7,354 nucleotides of DNA from Marinagarivorans sp. UBA5868. Lineage in GTDB: Bacteria; Pseudomonadota; Gammaproteobacteria; Pseudomonadales; Cellvibrionaceae. The stretch spans positions 1 through 7,354 of the forward strand of contig DJFQ01000237.1 of the NCBI GenBank assembly GCA_002432095.1, written 5' to 3'. The translations under genes were made by a program, and so were the position numbers. Positions 1-7,354 of the stretch are shown piece by piece (position 1 is the stretch's first letter; each line of letters begins with the position of its first letter). Under the pieces are notes generated by a model. It saw nothing but the letters and a program-made list of their open reading frames with translations, had not been told where the DNA came from and ran no database searches.

Positions 1-3000
1 GTGGTGGACCTGCAACAACCGGCTTTGGATTTGTCGGAGTTTGAGCTGGGCAAACGCCCGCAGTTGCCCGTGGAACTCTTCGTTTATTCACCGCGGGATC
101 TCTATCGACCGGGAGAAATTTTGATATTGAGCGGCCTGCTGCGCGATTTCGACGGCCGCAAGACCCAGGCTCCAGTGCTGGATGCCGTGCTGCGCGGGCC
201 CAGTGGAGCGACTGTAAAAGAATTTAAATGGCAGCCGGGAACCGCTGGTTATTACCAGACCGAGTGGGCCATTCCCACAGACGCGCCCACCGGGCGTTGG
301 CAGTTAGCGGTATCGGGCGCGCTGCAACAAACAGTCATCTATCCGTTTAATGTTGAGGAATTTCTACCGGAACGGATGAAGCTGACCCTCGCAAATGGCG
401 CCGAGCGCACAGTGAAAACCTCCACAGTAGACAAAGTTGCCCTGCCCGTTCATGGGGAATATCTCTATGGCGCGCCCGCGGCGGGCAATCGGGTGAGTGC
501 GTTTTATCAAGCTGAATACTGGCGTTCACCCGTTGAGGCTTTGAAGAACTATCAATTCGGCCATTTGCTGGATAACACGTTCACCAATCACCAAGAGTTG
601 GCAGATATTGCGCTGGACCAACAGGGCAAAGCCGAATTGCAGATTCCTTCCGCCTGGCGCGAGCTGCAATCGCCACTCAAAGTCCAGGTCACTACCAGCT
701 TGTACGAATCCGGTGGTCGCGCCATTACCCGCTCCCATCCGGTACTGATCTGGCCCGCCGACAGCTTGATTGGAATACGTCCGCAATTCGGTGAGCAAAA
801 TCCATCGGCCAATAGCGTTGTGGCGTTTGACGTGGTGAAAGCCAAATTAAACGGCGAGTTGCAGGCAGCCCCCAAACTGGAAGCCACTTTGATTCGCGAG
901 GATCGGCAATATTTTTGGCAATACAACGACCATCGCGGCTGGCATTGGGAGTGGACGGAAAAAGAGTTTCCAGTTGCGAGCGAGTCGTTGAGTGTGGAGC
1001 CGGGAAAATCCGCGCAAATTGACTTCCCTGTCGACTGGGGCAATTACCGGCTGGAAGTCAAAGACCTGGACAGCGGCCAGATCACCAGTGTGCGCTTTTT
1101 TGCCGGCGAGGATTGGTATCACGACTGGCAAAACGCGGAGAACCGCGGCGCCGCACGACCGGACCGGGTAAATCTCGCTCTCGACAAACCCCGCTACAAA
1201 GCGGGTGACACTGTGCAGCTGAAAATACTGCCCCCAGCTGCAGGTGAAGCATTAATTATGGTAGAGAGTGATCGTCCGCTGTGGAGCAAACAGTTATCCC
1301 TGCCGGCGGAAGGGCTTAGCCTGAGCATTCCGATTGGAAACGACTGGCAGAATCACAATCTATATATCACTGCCTTATTGATTGAGCCCAGCGGCAAAAC
1401 CCGTCAGATAACCCCAAAACGCAGCTTTGGTTTACTGCATCTGCCACTGGATCGAGAGGAGCGGCGGCTGGTGGTGACATTCGATGTGCCGGAGAAAACG
1501 CGTCCGTCCACCACACTTAAAACCCGCATAAAAGTGACCTCGCCCTCTGGTCCACCACCCACTTTTGTGACCCTGGCCGCCGTGGACGTAGGGGTTTTGA
1601 ACATCAGCAATTTCAAAACGCCGGATCCTTTTAATCACTTCTTCGGGCAGCGCCGTTACGCGGCGGAGCTTCGCGATATGTACAGTGATGTGATCGAGAG
1701 CCAGCGGGCTGATAAAGCCAAATTACGCTTTGGCGGCGACGCCGATCTCGCCCGCGGCGGTAAAGCACCGCAAACAGATGTGCAGATTGTCTCCCTTTTC
1801 CGCGGGCCTGTTGCCCTGGAGAACGGCGAGGCGGAAATTGCGCTCGGCCTGCCGGACTTCAATGGCCGTTTGCGGTTAATGGCAGTGGCCTTTGGCGACG
1901 AGCATTTTGGCAGCGGGGAGGCAGAGGTCACCATTGCCGCGCCGGTAGTTATGGAAATCGCCATGCCCAGGTTTCTCGCCTACGGTGACAAAGCGACCAT
2001 TGCACTGGACGTGCAAAACATGACGGAGGAACCGCAGACCTTAGCGATTTCTCTGGATGCGGCAGCACCCATCGAAATGGCCCCGCAAGAGCGTTCACTC
2101 ACCCTGGAGCCGCGCCAAAAAACCACGTTACGTGCGCCTATCACCGCTGTCGGATTCGATGGTAGCGGTCGCATCCGTGCGAGCCTGGAAAACGACAAGC
2201 TCGGGCGCGTGGAGCGAGAATGGCATTTGGGGGTTCGACCTGCGTATCCGGCGGCGACACTGCGTAAACAGAATGTATTAAAGACTGGCGACAGCATAAG
2301 CGTCTCTACCAGCGACATGCCGTCAGCAATTCCCGCCACGTTGCAAAGCTCGGTGGAAGTCAGCGCTACGGTCAATCTCCAAGTGGCGGCGCAACTGCGC
2401 GAGCTGCTGGCCTACCCTTATGGCTGCTTGGAACAGACCACCAGTCGTGCTCACCCGCTGATTCACGCCAGTCTGGATAATCAGGCACGCTTCAACCTCA
2501 ACCCGATTTCCGAAGAGGAACGTCTCAAACGGATGCAAGTTGGTATTGATCGGGTTGCGCGTTTTCAGAAACCCAATGGCGGCTTTGGCTTGTGGGACAA
2601 AGATGCACAGGAAGATCAATGGCTCACCGTTTACGCCACCGATTTTCTACTTGATGCCCGCAATCAAGGGCTGGACGTACCGGGAAGCGTGCTGGATAAA
2701 GCACTGCAACGCCTGGGTTATTACCTCAGCAGCAGCGGGCCTTTTGTCGGCCAGAATTGGTCGCAGGACCCTGGTCATTACGCCTTCGCCAGTCGTGCCT
2801 ATGCTGCCTACGTACTGAGCCGGGTTAAGCAGGCCCCGCTCGGCGCCCTGCGCACCTTGTATCAGCGCGACTTTCAACACGCCCGCAGCGGGCTGCCACA
2901 AGTTCATCTCGGCTTGGCATTGCTTAATATGGGAGATCAAAAAGCCGGACAGGAAGCGCTGACCAAAGCGGTGACGAATTTACCGGCGCGGCAAATGTAC

Positions 3001-3843
3001 TTCGCCGATTACGGCTCGGACGTAAGGGACTTGGGCCAGATGGTGTACCTGCTACTCAGCCACAGCAAACTGACCGACGAAGCCCTGGACCTGAGCCTTA
3101 AACTGCGCGACGCCATCCGCGGACGGCGATGGTTCAGCACACAGGAACGCACCGCTCTGTTTTTAAGCGGCATAGCGCTGGAGCAAAACGCCAATCAAAT
3201 ATGGAGCGCCGAGTGGCAAATCGGTAATGGGACCCAACAGCCGGTGTCGGCAAAGGGAACCTGGCGCAAGCACCTGGATGCGGAAGATCTGGCGGAAACA
3301 TTCAAACTCGCTTCCCTTCACGACAAGCCGCTCTACGCCGACCTGCTGCTCAATGGTTACGGCAAAGAACCGCCAGCGCCTCAGGAATCCGGCATGACCA
3401 TCGACAGCGATTGGTACACGGTTACTGGTAAACCCGTGACGCCGCAAAAAGTGAAAACCGGTGAGCTGTTCCTGATTCATCTCAGCGTCACCGCCAAAGA
3501 GCGCGTGCCGGACGCCTTGATCGTCCACTTATTGCCCGCCGGTTTTGAATTGGAAAATCAAAATCTCGAGCACGCAATCAAGCTGGACGAATTTCGCATC
3601 GACGGCAAATCAGTGCGCGAACTGCAAGAGGCAACCCCATTGAAGCACCGGGAGTACCGGGATGATCGTTTTGTCGCCGCCCTGGATCAGAATCCATGGA
3701 GTCCGGGCCACTTATTTTTCCTGGTACGAGCAGTGACGCCCGGTGTTTATCAGGTCCCGCCGCCCCAGGTGGAAGACATGTACCGCCCGGAGATCCGCGC
3801 CATCGGCCATAGCCTGCAACCCATTGAGGTGGTCAGTCCCTAA
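1..3843 (+). CDS. yfhM: Bacterial alpha-2-macroglobulin family protein, YfhM-like (5' partial)
   Basis: Periplasmic protease trap: an attacking protease cuts a bait segment, the protein collapses around it and an internal thioester binds it covalently. The frame is open from base 1, and the visible part starts just before an MG2-type domain (about residues 24-118, with DLYRPGE). The N-terminal domains and the signal or lipoprotein peptide therefore lie upstream, and the GTG at base 1 is probably not the start. In order come further macroglobulin domains with a Trp-rich stretch (304-318), a bait-region-type domain (about 390-540, DKPRYKAGD), a flexible Arg/Lys/Gly-rich stretch (about 561-596) that may be the bait, the A2M domain (about 597-690, LFRGPV...LPDFNGRLR), the thioester domain (about 790-1090) with PYGCLEQ at 806-812 and GGFGLW at 860-865, and a C-terminal MG10-type domain (about 1140-1275, PPPQVEDMYRPEIR). 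E. coli YfhM has about 1650 residues, so roughly a quarter is missing. Cys809 is the only cysteine seen. The stop overlaps the pbpC start, a pairing known in many proteobacteria. Family assignment is firm; the bait position is inferred. Confidence 0.95.
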   Translation: MVDLQQPALDLSEFELGKRPQLPVELFVYSPRDLYRPGEILILSGLLRDFDGRKTQAPVLDAVLRGPSGATVKEFKWQPGTAGYYQTEWAIPTDAPTGRWQLAVSGALQQTVIYPFNVEEFLPERMKLTLANGAERTVKTSTVDKVALPVHGEYLYGAPAAGNRVSAFYQAEYWRSPVEALKNYQFGHLLDNTFTNHQELADIALDQQGKAELQIPSAWRELQSPLKVQVTTSLYESGGRAITRSHPVLIWPADSLIGIRPQFGEQNPSANSVVAFDVVKAKLNGELQAAPKLEATLIREDRQYFWQYNDHRGWHWEWTEKEFPVASESLSVEPGKSAQIDFPVDWGNYRLEVKDLDSGQITSVRFFAGEDWYHDWQNAENRGAARPDRVNLALDKPRYKAGDTVQLKILPPAAGEALIMVESDRPLWSKQLSLPAEGLSLSIPIGNDWQNHNLYITALLIEPSGKTRQITPKRSFGLLHLPLDREERRLVVTFDVPEKTRPSTTLKTRIKVTSPSGPPPTFVTLAAVDVGVLNISNFKTPDPFNHFFGQRRYAAELRDMYSDVIESQRADKAKLRFGGDADLARGGKAPQTDVQIVSLFRGPVALENGEAEIALGLPDFNGRLRLMAVAFGDEHFGSGEAEVTIAAPVVMEIAMPRFLAYGDKATIALDVQNMTEEPQTLAISLDAAAPIEMAPQERSLTLEPRQKTTLRAPITAVGFDGSGRIRASLENDKLGRVEREWHLGVRPAYPAATLRKQNVLKTGDSISVSTSDMPSAIPATLQSSVEVSATVNLQVAAQLRELLAYPYGCLEQTTSRAHPLIHASLDNQARFNLNPISEEERLKRMQVGIDRVARFQKPNGGFGLWDKDAQEDQWLTVYATDFLLDARNQGLDVPGSVLDKALQRLGYYLSSSGPFVGQNWSQDPGHYAFASRAYAAYVLSRVKQAPLGALRTLYQRDFQHARSGLPQVHLGLALLNMGDQKAGQEALTKAVTNLPARQMYFADYGSDVRDLGQMVYLLLSHSKLTDEALDLSLKLRDAIRGRRWFSTQERTALFLSGIALEQNANQIWSAEWQIGNGTQQPVSAKGTWRKHLDAEDLAETFKLASLHDKPLYADLLLNGYGKEPPAPQESGMTIDSDWYTVTGKPVTPQKVKTGELFLIHLSVTAKERVPDALIVHLLPAGFELENQNLEHAIKLDEFRIDGKSVRELQEATPLKHREYRDDRFVAALDQNPWSPGHLFFLVRAVTPGVYQVPPPQVEDMYRPEIRAIGHSLQPIEVVSP
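2416..2436 (+). other. Thioester motif PYGCLEQ in the macroglobulin
   Basis: Codons 806-812 of the visible frame read PYGCLEQ. In thioester-containing macroglobulins and complement proteins the Cys (here 809, bases 2425-2427) and the Gln three residues later (here 812, bases 2434-2436) form the reactive beta-cysteinyl-gamma-glutamyl thioester. Both residues are present, so the protein should belong to the covalent-trapping branch rather than the bacterial branch that lacks the thioester. Confidence 0.93.
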
Positions 3844-3845
3844 TG
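3841..3845 (+). other. TAATG stop/start overlap joining the macroglobulin gene to pbpC
   Basis: The macroglobulin stop TAA (3841-3843) shares its last A with the pbpC ATG (3843-3845). Such one-base overlaps usually mean one mRNA with coupled translation. The purine-rich GAGGTGG at 3827-3833 is the only candidate ribosome binding site, and it lies 9 bases before the ATG. Reinitiation by ribosomes finishing the upstream gene is plausible. Confidence 0.85.
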
Positions 3846-6164
3846 CTGTCTCGGTTCCGTCAGCGCCGCCCGGCGCTTGTGGGTGTCACGCTTATCCTGT
3901 TGGGGGCGATCGGGATGTTCGTGCTTTTGGATCGAATTTTCCCGCTGCATCTCCCCCAGCAGGACACGCTTTATGCGCGGGTGGTGGTAGACCGGGAGGG
4001 CCGGCCGTTGCGGGCATTCCCGGATGCCGAAGGTGTTTGGCGTTACCAGGTGGCGCTTGATGAGGTTTCCCCCCTTTATCTCCAAGCGCTACTGACCTAC
4101 GAAGATCGGCGGTTCTGGCACCATCCGGGAATTGACCCGATGGCGCTTGCGCGCGCCTTTGTAAGCAACTGGCGTCACGATCGCACCATTTCCGGTGGCT
4201 CCACCATTACCATGCAAGTCGCCCGACTTCTACACCCTCACAGCCGGTCGATTCCCGGGAAACTGCATCAGATGTTCCGCGCGCTGCAGTTGGAATGGCA
4301 CTTGGAAAAGCGCGACATCCTCACGCTCTACTGCAATATCGCCCCCTTCGGCGGCACCATCGAAGGGGTGCAGGCGGCGAGTTTCACCTATCTCAACAAA
4401 TCCGCTCGCGATCTGACCCATGCAGAAGCCGCACTGCTCGCAGTATTGCCCCAGTCGCCCACCCGCTACCGCCCGGACCTAGCGCCAGCACTCGCTCAAC
4501 AGGCGCGTGACAAAGTATTGGATCGCATGGTCACTTACGCGGAGTGGTCGGTGGAGCAGGTGCAAGCCGCCAAGCTCGAACCGGTATATGCGGTCAATCA
4601 GCGCCTCGCCAACCACGCCGCACTGCTCGCAGAACGCTTGGTCAACAACAGCTCGGACCGGGTTATACGCAGCACTATCGATGCCGACCTGCAAAGCGCG
4701 TTGGAGGATTATCTGCGCCAGTTCATTGCCGCCCAGCCGGAGCGAACATCGGCCGCAATTCTTGTGGTGGACAACGCTACCTCTGAGGTGCGCGCCTATC
4801 TCGGCGCCGCGGACTTTGCCAACCAGGATCGCTTCGGTCACGTGGACATGGTGCGGGCAGTGCGCTCGCCCGGTTCCACTCTAAAGCCGTTTCTCTACGG
4901 CTTGGCGCTGGACGCGGGGCTGATTCACTCACAATCATTGCTGGTTGATGCACCGCTGCAATGGCAGGAATACCAACCCGCTAATTTCAGCGGTGCCTTT
5001 GTCGGCCCGGTGAGCGCAACGGAAGCCTTGCAACGCTCCCTTAATGTGCCGGCGGTTGATTTATTGGATCATTACGGGCCTGGGCAATTTGTCGATCGCC
5101 TCACCAACGCCGGCCTTCACTTAATTGTCCCTGGCGGTAAAGCCAATCTTTCGGTGATTCTCGGTGGTGCCGGTACCACCCTGGAAAGCCTGGTCACGGC
5201 CTACGGAGCATTTGCCCGAGGAGGAAAGACCCGCGCACTGCGCTTCCGCCAGGACGACCCACTTATCCACGAAGCTTATTTGGTAACACCTGAAGCGGCG
5301 TGGATTGTTTACGACATGTTGAGCGGAGTACCCGCCCCCGACGGACTGCGGCGGATTTCCGCCATGGCTTCCCGCCCGGGTCTAGCATGGAAAACCGGCA
5401 CAAGTTACGGGATGCGGGATGCTTGGGCTATCGGCATCGACAGTCGCCACACCGTTGGTGTCTGGGTGGGCAGGCCAGATAACTCCGCGCTCTCTGGCAA
5501 TACAGGCCGGGACAGTGCCGGCCCGTTGTTGCATACCATCGCCGATCATCTGGGGGTTACACCCCATGTGGCAAAACCTGATGGCGTCGAAAAGACCTCT
5601 ATCTGCTGGCCCTTGGGCACACCGGAGCACTTGCAAGCCGCGGATTTCTGCCATCGTCGCCTCGAGTCCTGGACGATCAAGGGCACAGTCCCGCCCACCT
5701 TGGCCGACCGTCAGATGCCCCTATTACCCAACCCCCTCCCCTACTGGCAGGATCTGCTCACCCACAAACGGGTCCACAGCGGCTGTCTCACCCCGGGGGC
5801 CGCGCAAAACTTTGCCGCACTTTGGCCCAGTGCAGTTGAACCATGGCTGCCGCAAAAGCGTCGCCGGCAGGGGCAGCTGCCGGCATTCGCGGACACCTGC
5901 AACGCGGTGGGTGAGGTGCCGGTGCGAATTGAACAGATCGCTCCCAATACTATCTACCGCAAAGCGGGTGTTGATGACCCATCTCCCAGCGTGCCGCTGG
6001 TTGCCTCTGGGGGTGAGGGCCGTTACCACTGGTATTTGGACGGTCGCTATCTGCATACATCGCCGCCGGTAACAACAACGGAGTTATCGTCCCGGGGGAC
6101 CCATCAACTTTTAGTCGTGGACGATGCTGGCAATCTCGACAAGATCGACATCACTTTGGAATAG
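3843..6164 (+). CDS. pbpC: Penicillin-binding protein 1C (bifunctional peptidoglycan glycosyltransferase/transpeptidase)
   Basis: A class A penicillin-binding protein anchored in the inner membrane and acting in the periplasm, where it polymerises lipid II into glycan strands and has a transpeptidase-type domain. It is 773 residues long, close to E. coli PBP1C. Residues about 10-34 form one membrane segment after a basic start. The GT51 glycosyltransferase domain (about 45-215) has [10 protein letters not shown] with the likely catalytic Glu87, then GGSTITMQ (118-125) and [10 protein letters not shown] (162-171). The transpeptidase domain (about 300-565) has all three penicillin-binding motifs: SxxK as Ser345-Thr-Leu-Lys348, SxN as Ser399-Leu-Asn401, and KTGTS at 517-521. 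A C-terminal BiPBP_C-type domain (about 690-771) ends the protein, and [10 protein letters not shown] with [15 protein letters not shown] is the PBP1C form. Unusual points are Gln143 where PBP1b has the second catalytic Glu, and four cysteines at 588, 603, 648 and 686. The start is fixed by the overlap with the upstream stop. PBP1C is usually non-essential in E. coli and is linked to the macroglobulin as a proposed wall-repair partner. Confidence 0.96.
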   Translation: MLSRFRQRRPALVGVTLILLGAIGMFVLLDRIFPLHLPQQDTLYARVVVDREGRPLRAFPDAEGVWRYQVALDEVSPLYLQALLTYEDRRFWHHPGIDPMALARAFVSNWRHDRTISGGSTITMQVARLLHPHSRSIPGKLHQMFRALQLEWHLEKRDILTLYCNIAPFGGTIEGVQAASFTYLNKSARDLTHAEAALLAVLPQSPTRYRPDLAPALAQQARDKVLDRMVTYAEWSVEQVQAAKLEPVYAVNQRLANHAALLAERLVNNSSDRVIRSTIDADLQSALEDYLRQFIAAQPERTSAAILVVDNATSEVRAYLGAADFANQDRFGHVDMVRAVRSPGSTLKPFLYGLALDAGLIHSQSLLVDAPLQWQEYQPANFSGAFVGPVSATEALQRSLNVPAVDLLDHYGPGQFVDRLTNAGLHLIVPGGKANLSVILGGAGTTLESLVTAYGAFARGGKTRALRFRQDDPLIHEAYLVTPEAAWIVYDMLSGVPAPDGLRRISAMASRPGLAWKTGTSYGMRDAWAIGIDSRHTVGVWVGRPDNSALSGNTGRDSAGPLLHTIADHLGVTPHVAKPDGVEKTSICWPLGTPEHLQAADFCHRRLESWTIKGTVPPTLADRQMPLLPNPLPYWQDLLTHKRVHSGCLTPGAAQNFAALWPSAVEPWLPQKRRRQGQLPAFADTCNAVGEVPVRIEQIAPNTIYRKAGVDDPSPSVPLVASGGEGRYHWYLDGRYLHTSPPVTTTELSSRGTHQLLVVDDAGNLDKIDITLE

Positions 6165-6167
6165 GAG
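6163..6167 (+). promoter_or_regulatory. Ribosome binding site for the macrodomain gene
   Basis: AGGAG lies 7 bases before the ATG at 6175 and overlaps the pbpC stop TAG (6162-6164). It decides the start. The in-frame ATG at 6124 has no comparable site and would add 17 residues with no family counterpart. No separate promoter is evident in the 10-base gap, so the gene is probably expressed from the pbpC transcript, although a promoter inside pbpC cannot be excluded. Confidence 0.85.
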
Positions 6168-6174
6168 CCTTTTA

Positions 6175-6690
6175 ATGACCCAGATTCGCGTGGTACAAGC
6201 CGACATCACAACACTGGATGTAGATGCCATTGTTAATGCCGCCAATACTTCTCTGCTCGGCGGCAGCGGCGTCGACGGCGCCATCCATCGCGCAGCGGGA
6301 CCAGAATTGCTACAGGAGTGCCGAGGGTTGAATGGTTGTGAAACAGGAGAGGCCAAAATCACCAAGGGTCATCGTTTGCCCGCCCGGCATATCATTCATA
6401 CCGTCGGCCCCGTTTACCGCGGCGCTGCAAATGACGCTAATCTTCTTTCCCAGTGTTACCGCAACAGCCTGAGCATCGCTCACCAGCATCAATTGAAGAG
6501 TATCGCGTTCCCGGCGATAAGCTGCGGCGTTTACGGTTATCCCATTGAACAGGCAGCAGCCATTGCCGTTGATACCGTTTGCGACGAATTAAAGAATTTG
6601 GAAGATGCGTTTGAAGAAGTGATTTTTTGTTGCTTTAGTTCCGACATCGCCGGCCATTATCGAACAGCACTGGCCCGTCACGCCCTGTAA
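6175..6690 (+). CDS. ymdB: Macrodomain O-acetyl-ADP-ribose deacetylase, YmdB/MacroD type
   Basis: A 171-residue cytoplasmic single-domain enzyme with no signal peptide or membrane segment. The family hydrolyses O-acetyl-ADP-ribose to ADP-ribose and acetate, and MacroD-type members also remove ADP-ribose from acidic residues of proteins. In E. coli, YmdB is also reported to restrain RNase III. The visible motifs cover the whole ligand pocket: GDI-like QADIT (8-12) for the adenine side, [18 protein letters not shown] (20-37) with Asn24 and Asp34 matching the catalytic Asn25 and Asp35 of E. coli Ymd[10 protein letters not shown] (75-83), and the phosphate-loop segment [12 protein letters not shown] (112-123). 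Length is normal for YmdB. The gene begins 10 bases after pbpC and ends 4 bases before a terminator, so it looks like the last gene of the macroglobulin-pbpC unit. A functional link to the periplasmic pair is not shown by the sequence. Class assignment is firm, and the exact substrate is inferred from the family. Confidence 0.93.
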   Translation: MTQIRVVQADITTLDVDAIVNAANTSLLGGSGVDGAIHRAAGPELLQECRGLNGCETGEAKITKGHRLPARHIIHTVGPVYRGAANDANLLSQCYRNSLSIAHQHQLKSIAFPAISCGVYGYPIEQAAAIAVDTVCDELKNLEDAFEEVIFCCFSSDIAGHYRTALARHAL

Positions 6691-6694
6691 AAAT

Positions 6695-6720
6695 AAAAAT
6701 CCCGCCGGAGCGGGATTTTT
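6695..6720. terminator. Bidirectional Rho-independent terminator between convergent genes
   Basis: An 11-base perfect inverted repeat, AAAAATCCCGC (6695-6705) and GCGGGATTTTT (6710-6720), encloses a CGGA tetraloop. The GC core is followed by six T on the plus strand (6716-6721). Read on the minus strand it is followed by UUUUUAUUUUU, so it can end both transcripts. It starts 4 bases after the macrodomain stop and sits 16 bases beyond the aspS stop. It fills most of the only intergenic gap, 46 bases long. Confidence 0.95.
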
Positions 6721-6736
6721 TCGAGCCATTGCAAAT

Positions 6737-7354
6737 TTAAGCGCTCGGCTTTTTCTCTTCTTTTACATGCAGGCGAATATGCAAGTCGCGTAATTGTGTG
6801 AAATCCACCGTGCCCGGTGCATCTGTCATGACGCATGCGGCAGTTTGGGTTTTCGGGAAAGCAATCACATCGCGAATAGAGCTGGAACCGGTCATTAACA
6901 TAATCAAACGATCCAGACCGAACGCTAAACCACCGTGCGGCGGAGCGCCGAATTTCAATGCATCCAACAGGAAGCCGAATTTTTCGCGCTGCTCTTCCGG
7001 GCCTATACCGAGAATTTTAAACACGGTTTGCTGCATGGACTGGCTGTGAATACGCACAGAGCCACCGCCCAATTCCGTACCGTTTAATACCATGTCATAA
7101 GCCCGTGATAAGGCTGTCGCCGGATTGGTCTCCAGCTCTTCGGGTGAACAGGATGGCGAGGTAAACGGATGGTGCAACGCCGTGAGACCGCCACCGTCCA
7201 CTTCTTCAAACATTGGGAAATCCACAACCCACAAAGGCGCCCATTGGCGGTTGTACAAGTTGAGATCAGCTCCCAATTTGCAACGCAGTGCGCCCAAAGC
7301 TTCAGAAACAACTTTTGCGCTGTCGGCACCAAAGAAAATTAAATCGCCATTTTG
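6737..7354 (-). CDS. aspS: Aspartyl-tRNA synthetase, C-terminal part (5' end outside the window)
   Basis: Class II aminoacyl-tRNA synthetase that charges tRNA-Asp with aspartate using ATP, in the cytoplasm. Only the last 205 residues are visible, against about 590 for E. coli AspRS, and the frame stays open to the window edge. The visible part begins at the end of the bacterial GAD insertion domain ([10 protein letters not shown]) and continues through the catalytic core. Recognisable elements are [13 protein letters not shown] (38-50), [11 protein letters not shown] (57-67), the GGGSVRIH segment (96-103), [16 protein letters not shown] (121-136) and class II motif 3, GLAFGLDRL (142-150), whose Arg149 contacts [12 protein letters not shown] (161-169) follows, then a charged tail ending KEEKKPSA. 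Motifs 1 and 2 and the anticodon-binding domain are upstream of the window. A TTG at 7295-7297 is in frame but is an internal leucine, since conserved AspRS sequence runs through it. Whether the enzyme is discriminating cannot be told from this part. Confidence 0.97.
   Translation of the reverse strand, partial: QNGDLIFFGADSAKVVSEALGALRCKLGADLNLYNRQWAPLWVVDFPMFEEVDGGGLTALHHPFTSPSCSPEELETNPATALSRAYDMVLNGTELGGGSVRIHSQSMQQTVFKILGIGPEEQREKFGFLLDALKFGAPPHGGLAFGLDRLIMLMTGSSSIRDVIAFPKTQTAACVMTDAPGTVDFTQLRDLHIRLHVKEEKKPSA

Noticed and set aside
1..3. GTG at base 1 as the true macroglobulin start
   Set aside because: The visible protein begins right at an MG2-type domain without a signal sequence, and the family is several hundred residues longer. 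The gene must start upstream of the window.
588..1043. Minus-strand open frame of 151 codons inside the macroglobulin gene
   Set aside because: It is antisense to well-conserved macroglobulin coding sequence, with no recognisable domain and no supporting start signal.
5163..5180. Inverted repeat GGTGGT/ACCACC with a 6-base spacer, a possible hairpin
   Set aside because: It lies within the conserved PBP1C coding motif [10 protein letters not shown], is short, and has no T run. Codon content explains it.
5419..6072. Long plus-strand open frame of 217 codons inside pbpC
   Set aside because: It overlaps the conserved transpeptidase and C-terminal coding region of pbpC in another frame. Its translation is rich in Arg, Pro and Ser with no recognisable motif, as expected of a shadow in GC-rich coding DNA.
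6124..6174. Upstream in-frame ATG that would extend the macrodomain protein by 17 residues
   Set aside because: The extension lies inside pbpC, has no ribosome binding site, and has no match to the YmdB N-terminus. The ATG at 6175 has AGGAG 7 bases upstream and gives the normal family start.
7295..7297. TTG on the minus strand as a possible start of a shorter aspS product
   Set aside because: AspRS family sequence ([10 protein letters not shown] and onward) continues upstream in the same frame to the window edge, so this is an internal leucine codon.

Overview
The window reads as a typical chromosomal segment of a Gram-negative bacterium, most likely a gammaproteobacterium. The evidence is a bacterial alpha-2-macroglobulin gene joined directly to a penicillin-binding protein 1C gene (the yfhM-pbpC pairing known from Escherichia coli), a YmdB-like macrodomain protein, and an AspRS whose visible third closely resembles the gammaproteobacterial form. 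A free-living environmental lineage such as the Cellvibrionaceae is possible, but that is a weak guess and nothing in the window proves it. No mobile element, CRISPR array, tRNA or rRNA was seen.

Layout: bases 1-3843 (+) hold the C-terminal 1280 residues of an alpha-2-macroglobulin-like periplasmic protease trap whose 5' end lies outside the window. Its stop codon overlaps the start of pbpC (3843-6164, +), a complete bifunctional peptidoglycan synthase. Ten bases after pbpC stops, a small macrodomain hydrolase gene starts (6175-6690, +), with its ribosome binding site overlapping the pbpC stop. A strong symmetrical hairpin (6695-6720) then closes this three-gene unit. The same hairpin serves the convergent aspS gene on the minus strand (6737-7354), of which only the C-terminal 205 residues are visible. 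Coding density is almost complete, and the only intergenic stretch is the 46 bases around the terminator.

Working together: the macroglobulin and PBP1C are thought to form a periplasmic defence and repair pair. The macroglobulin traps proteases that breach the outer membrane, and PBP1C mends the cell wall. The macrodomain enzyme is cytoplasmic and acts on ADP-ribose derivatives. Its place in this transcription unit is the least expected feature, although simple readthrough of a housekeeping gene is the plain explanation. AspS is unrelated housekeeping.

No clearly undescribed system was found. The points most worth a second look are the single-cysteine macroglobulin, the macrodomain gene in the operon, the glutamine in PBP1C where PBP1b has a second catalytic glutamate, and a four-cysteine pattern in the PBP1C C-terminal region.
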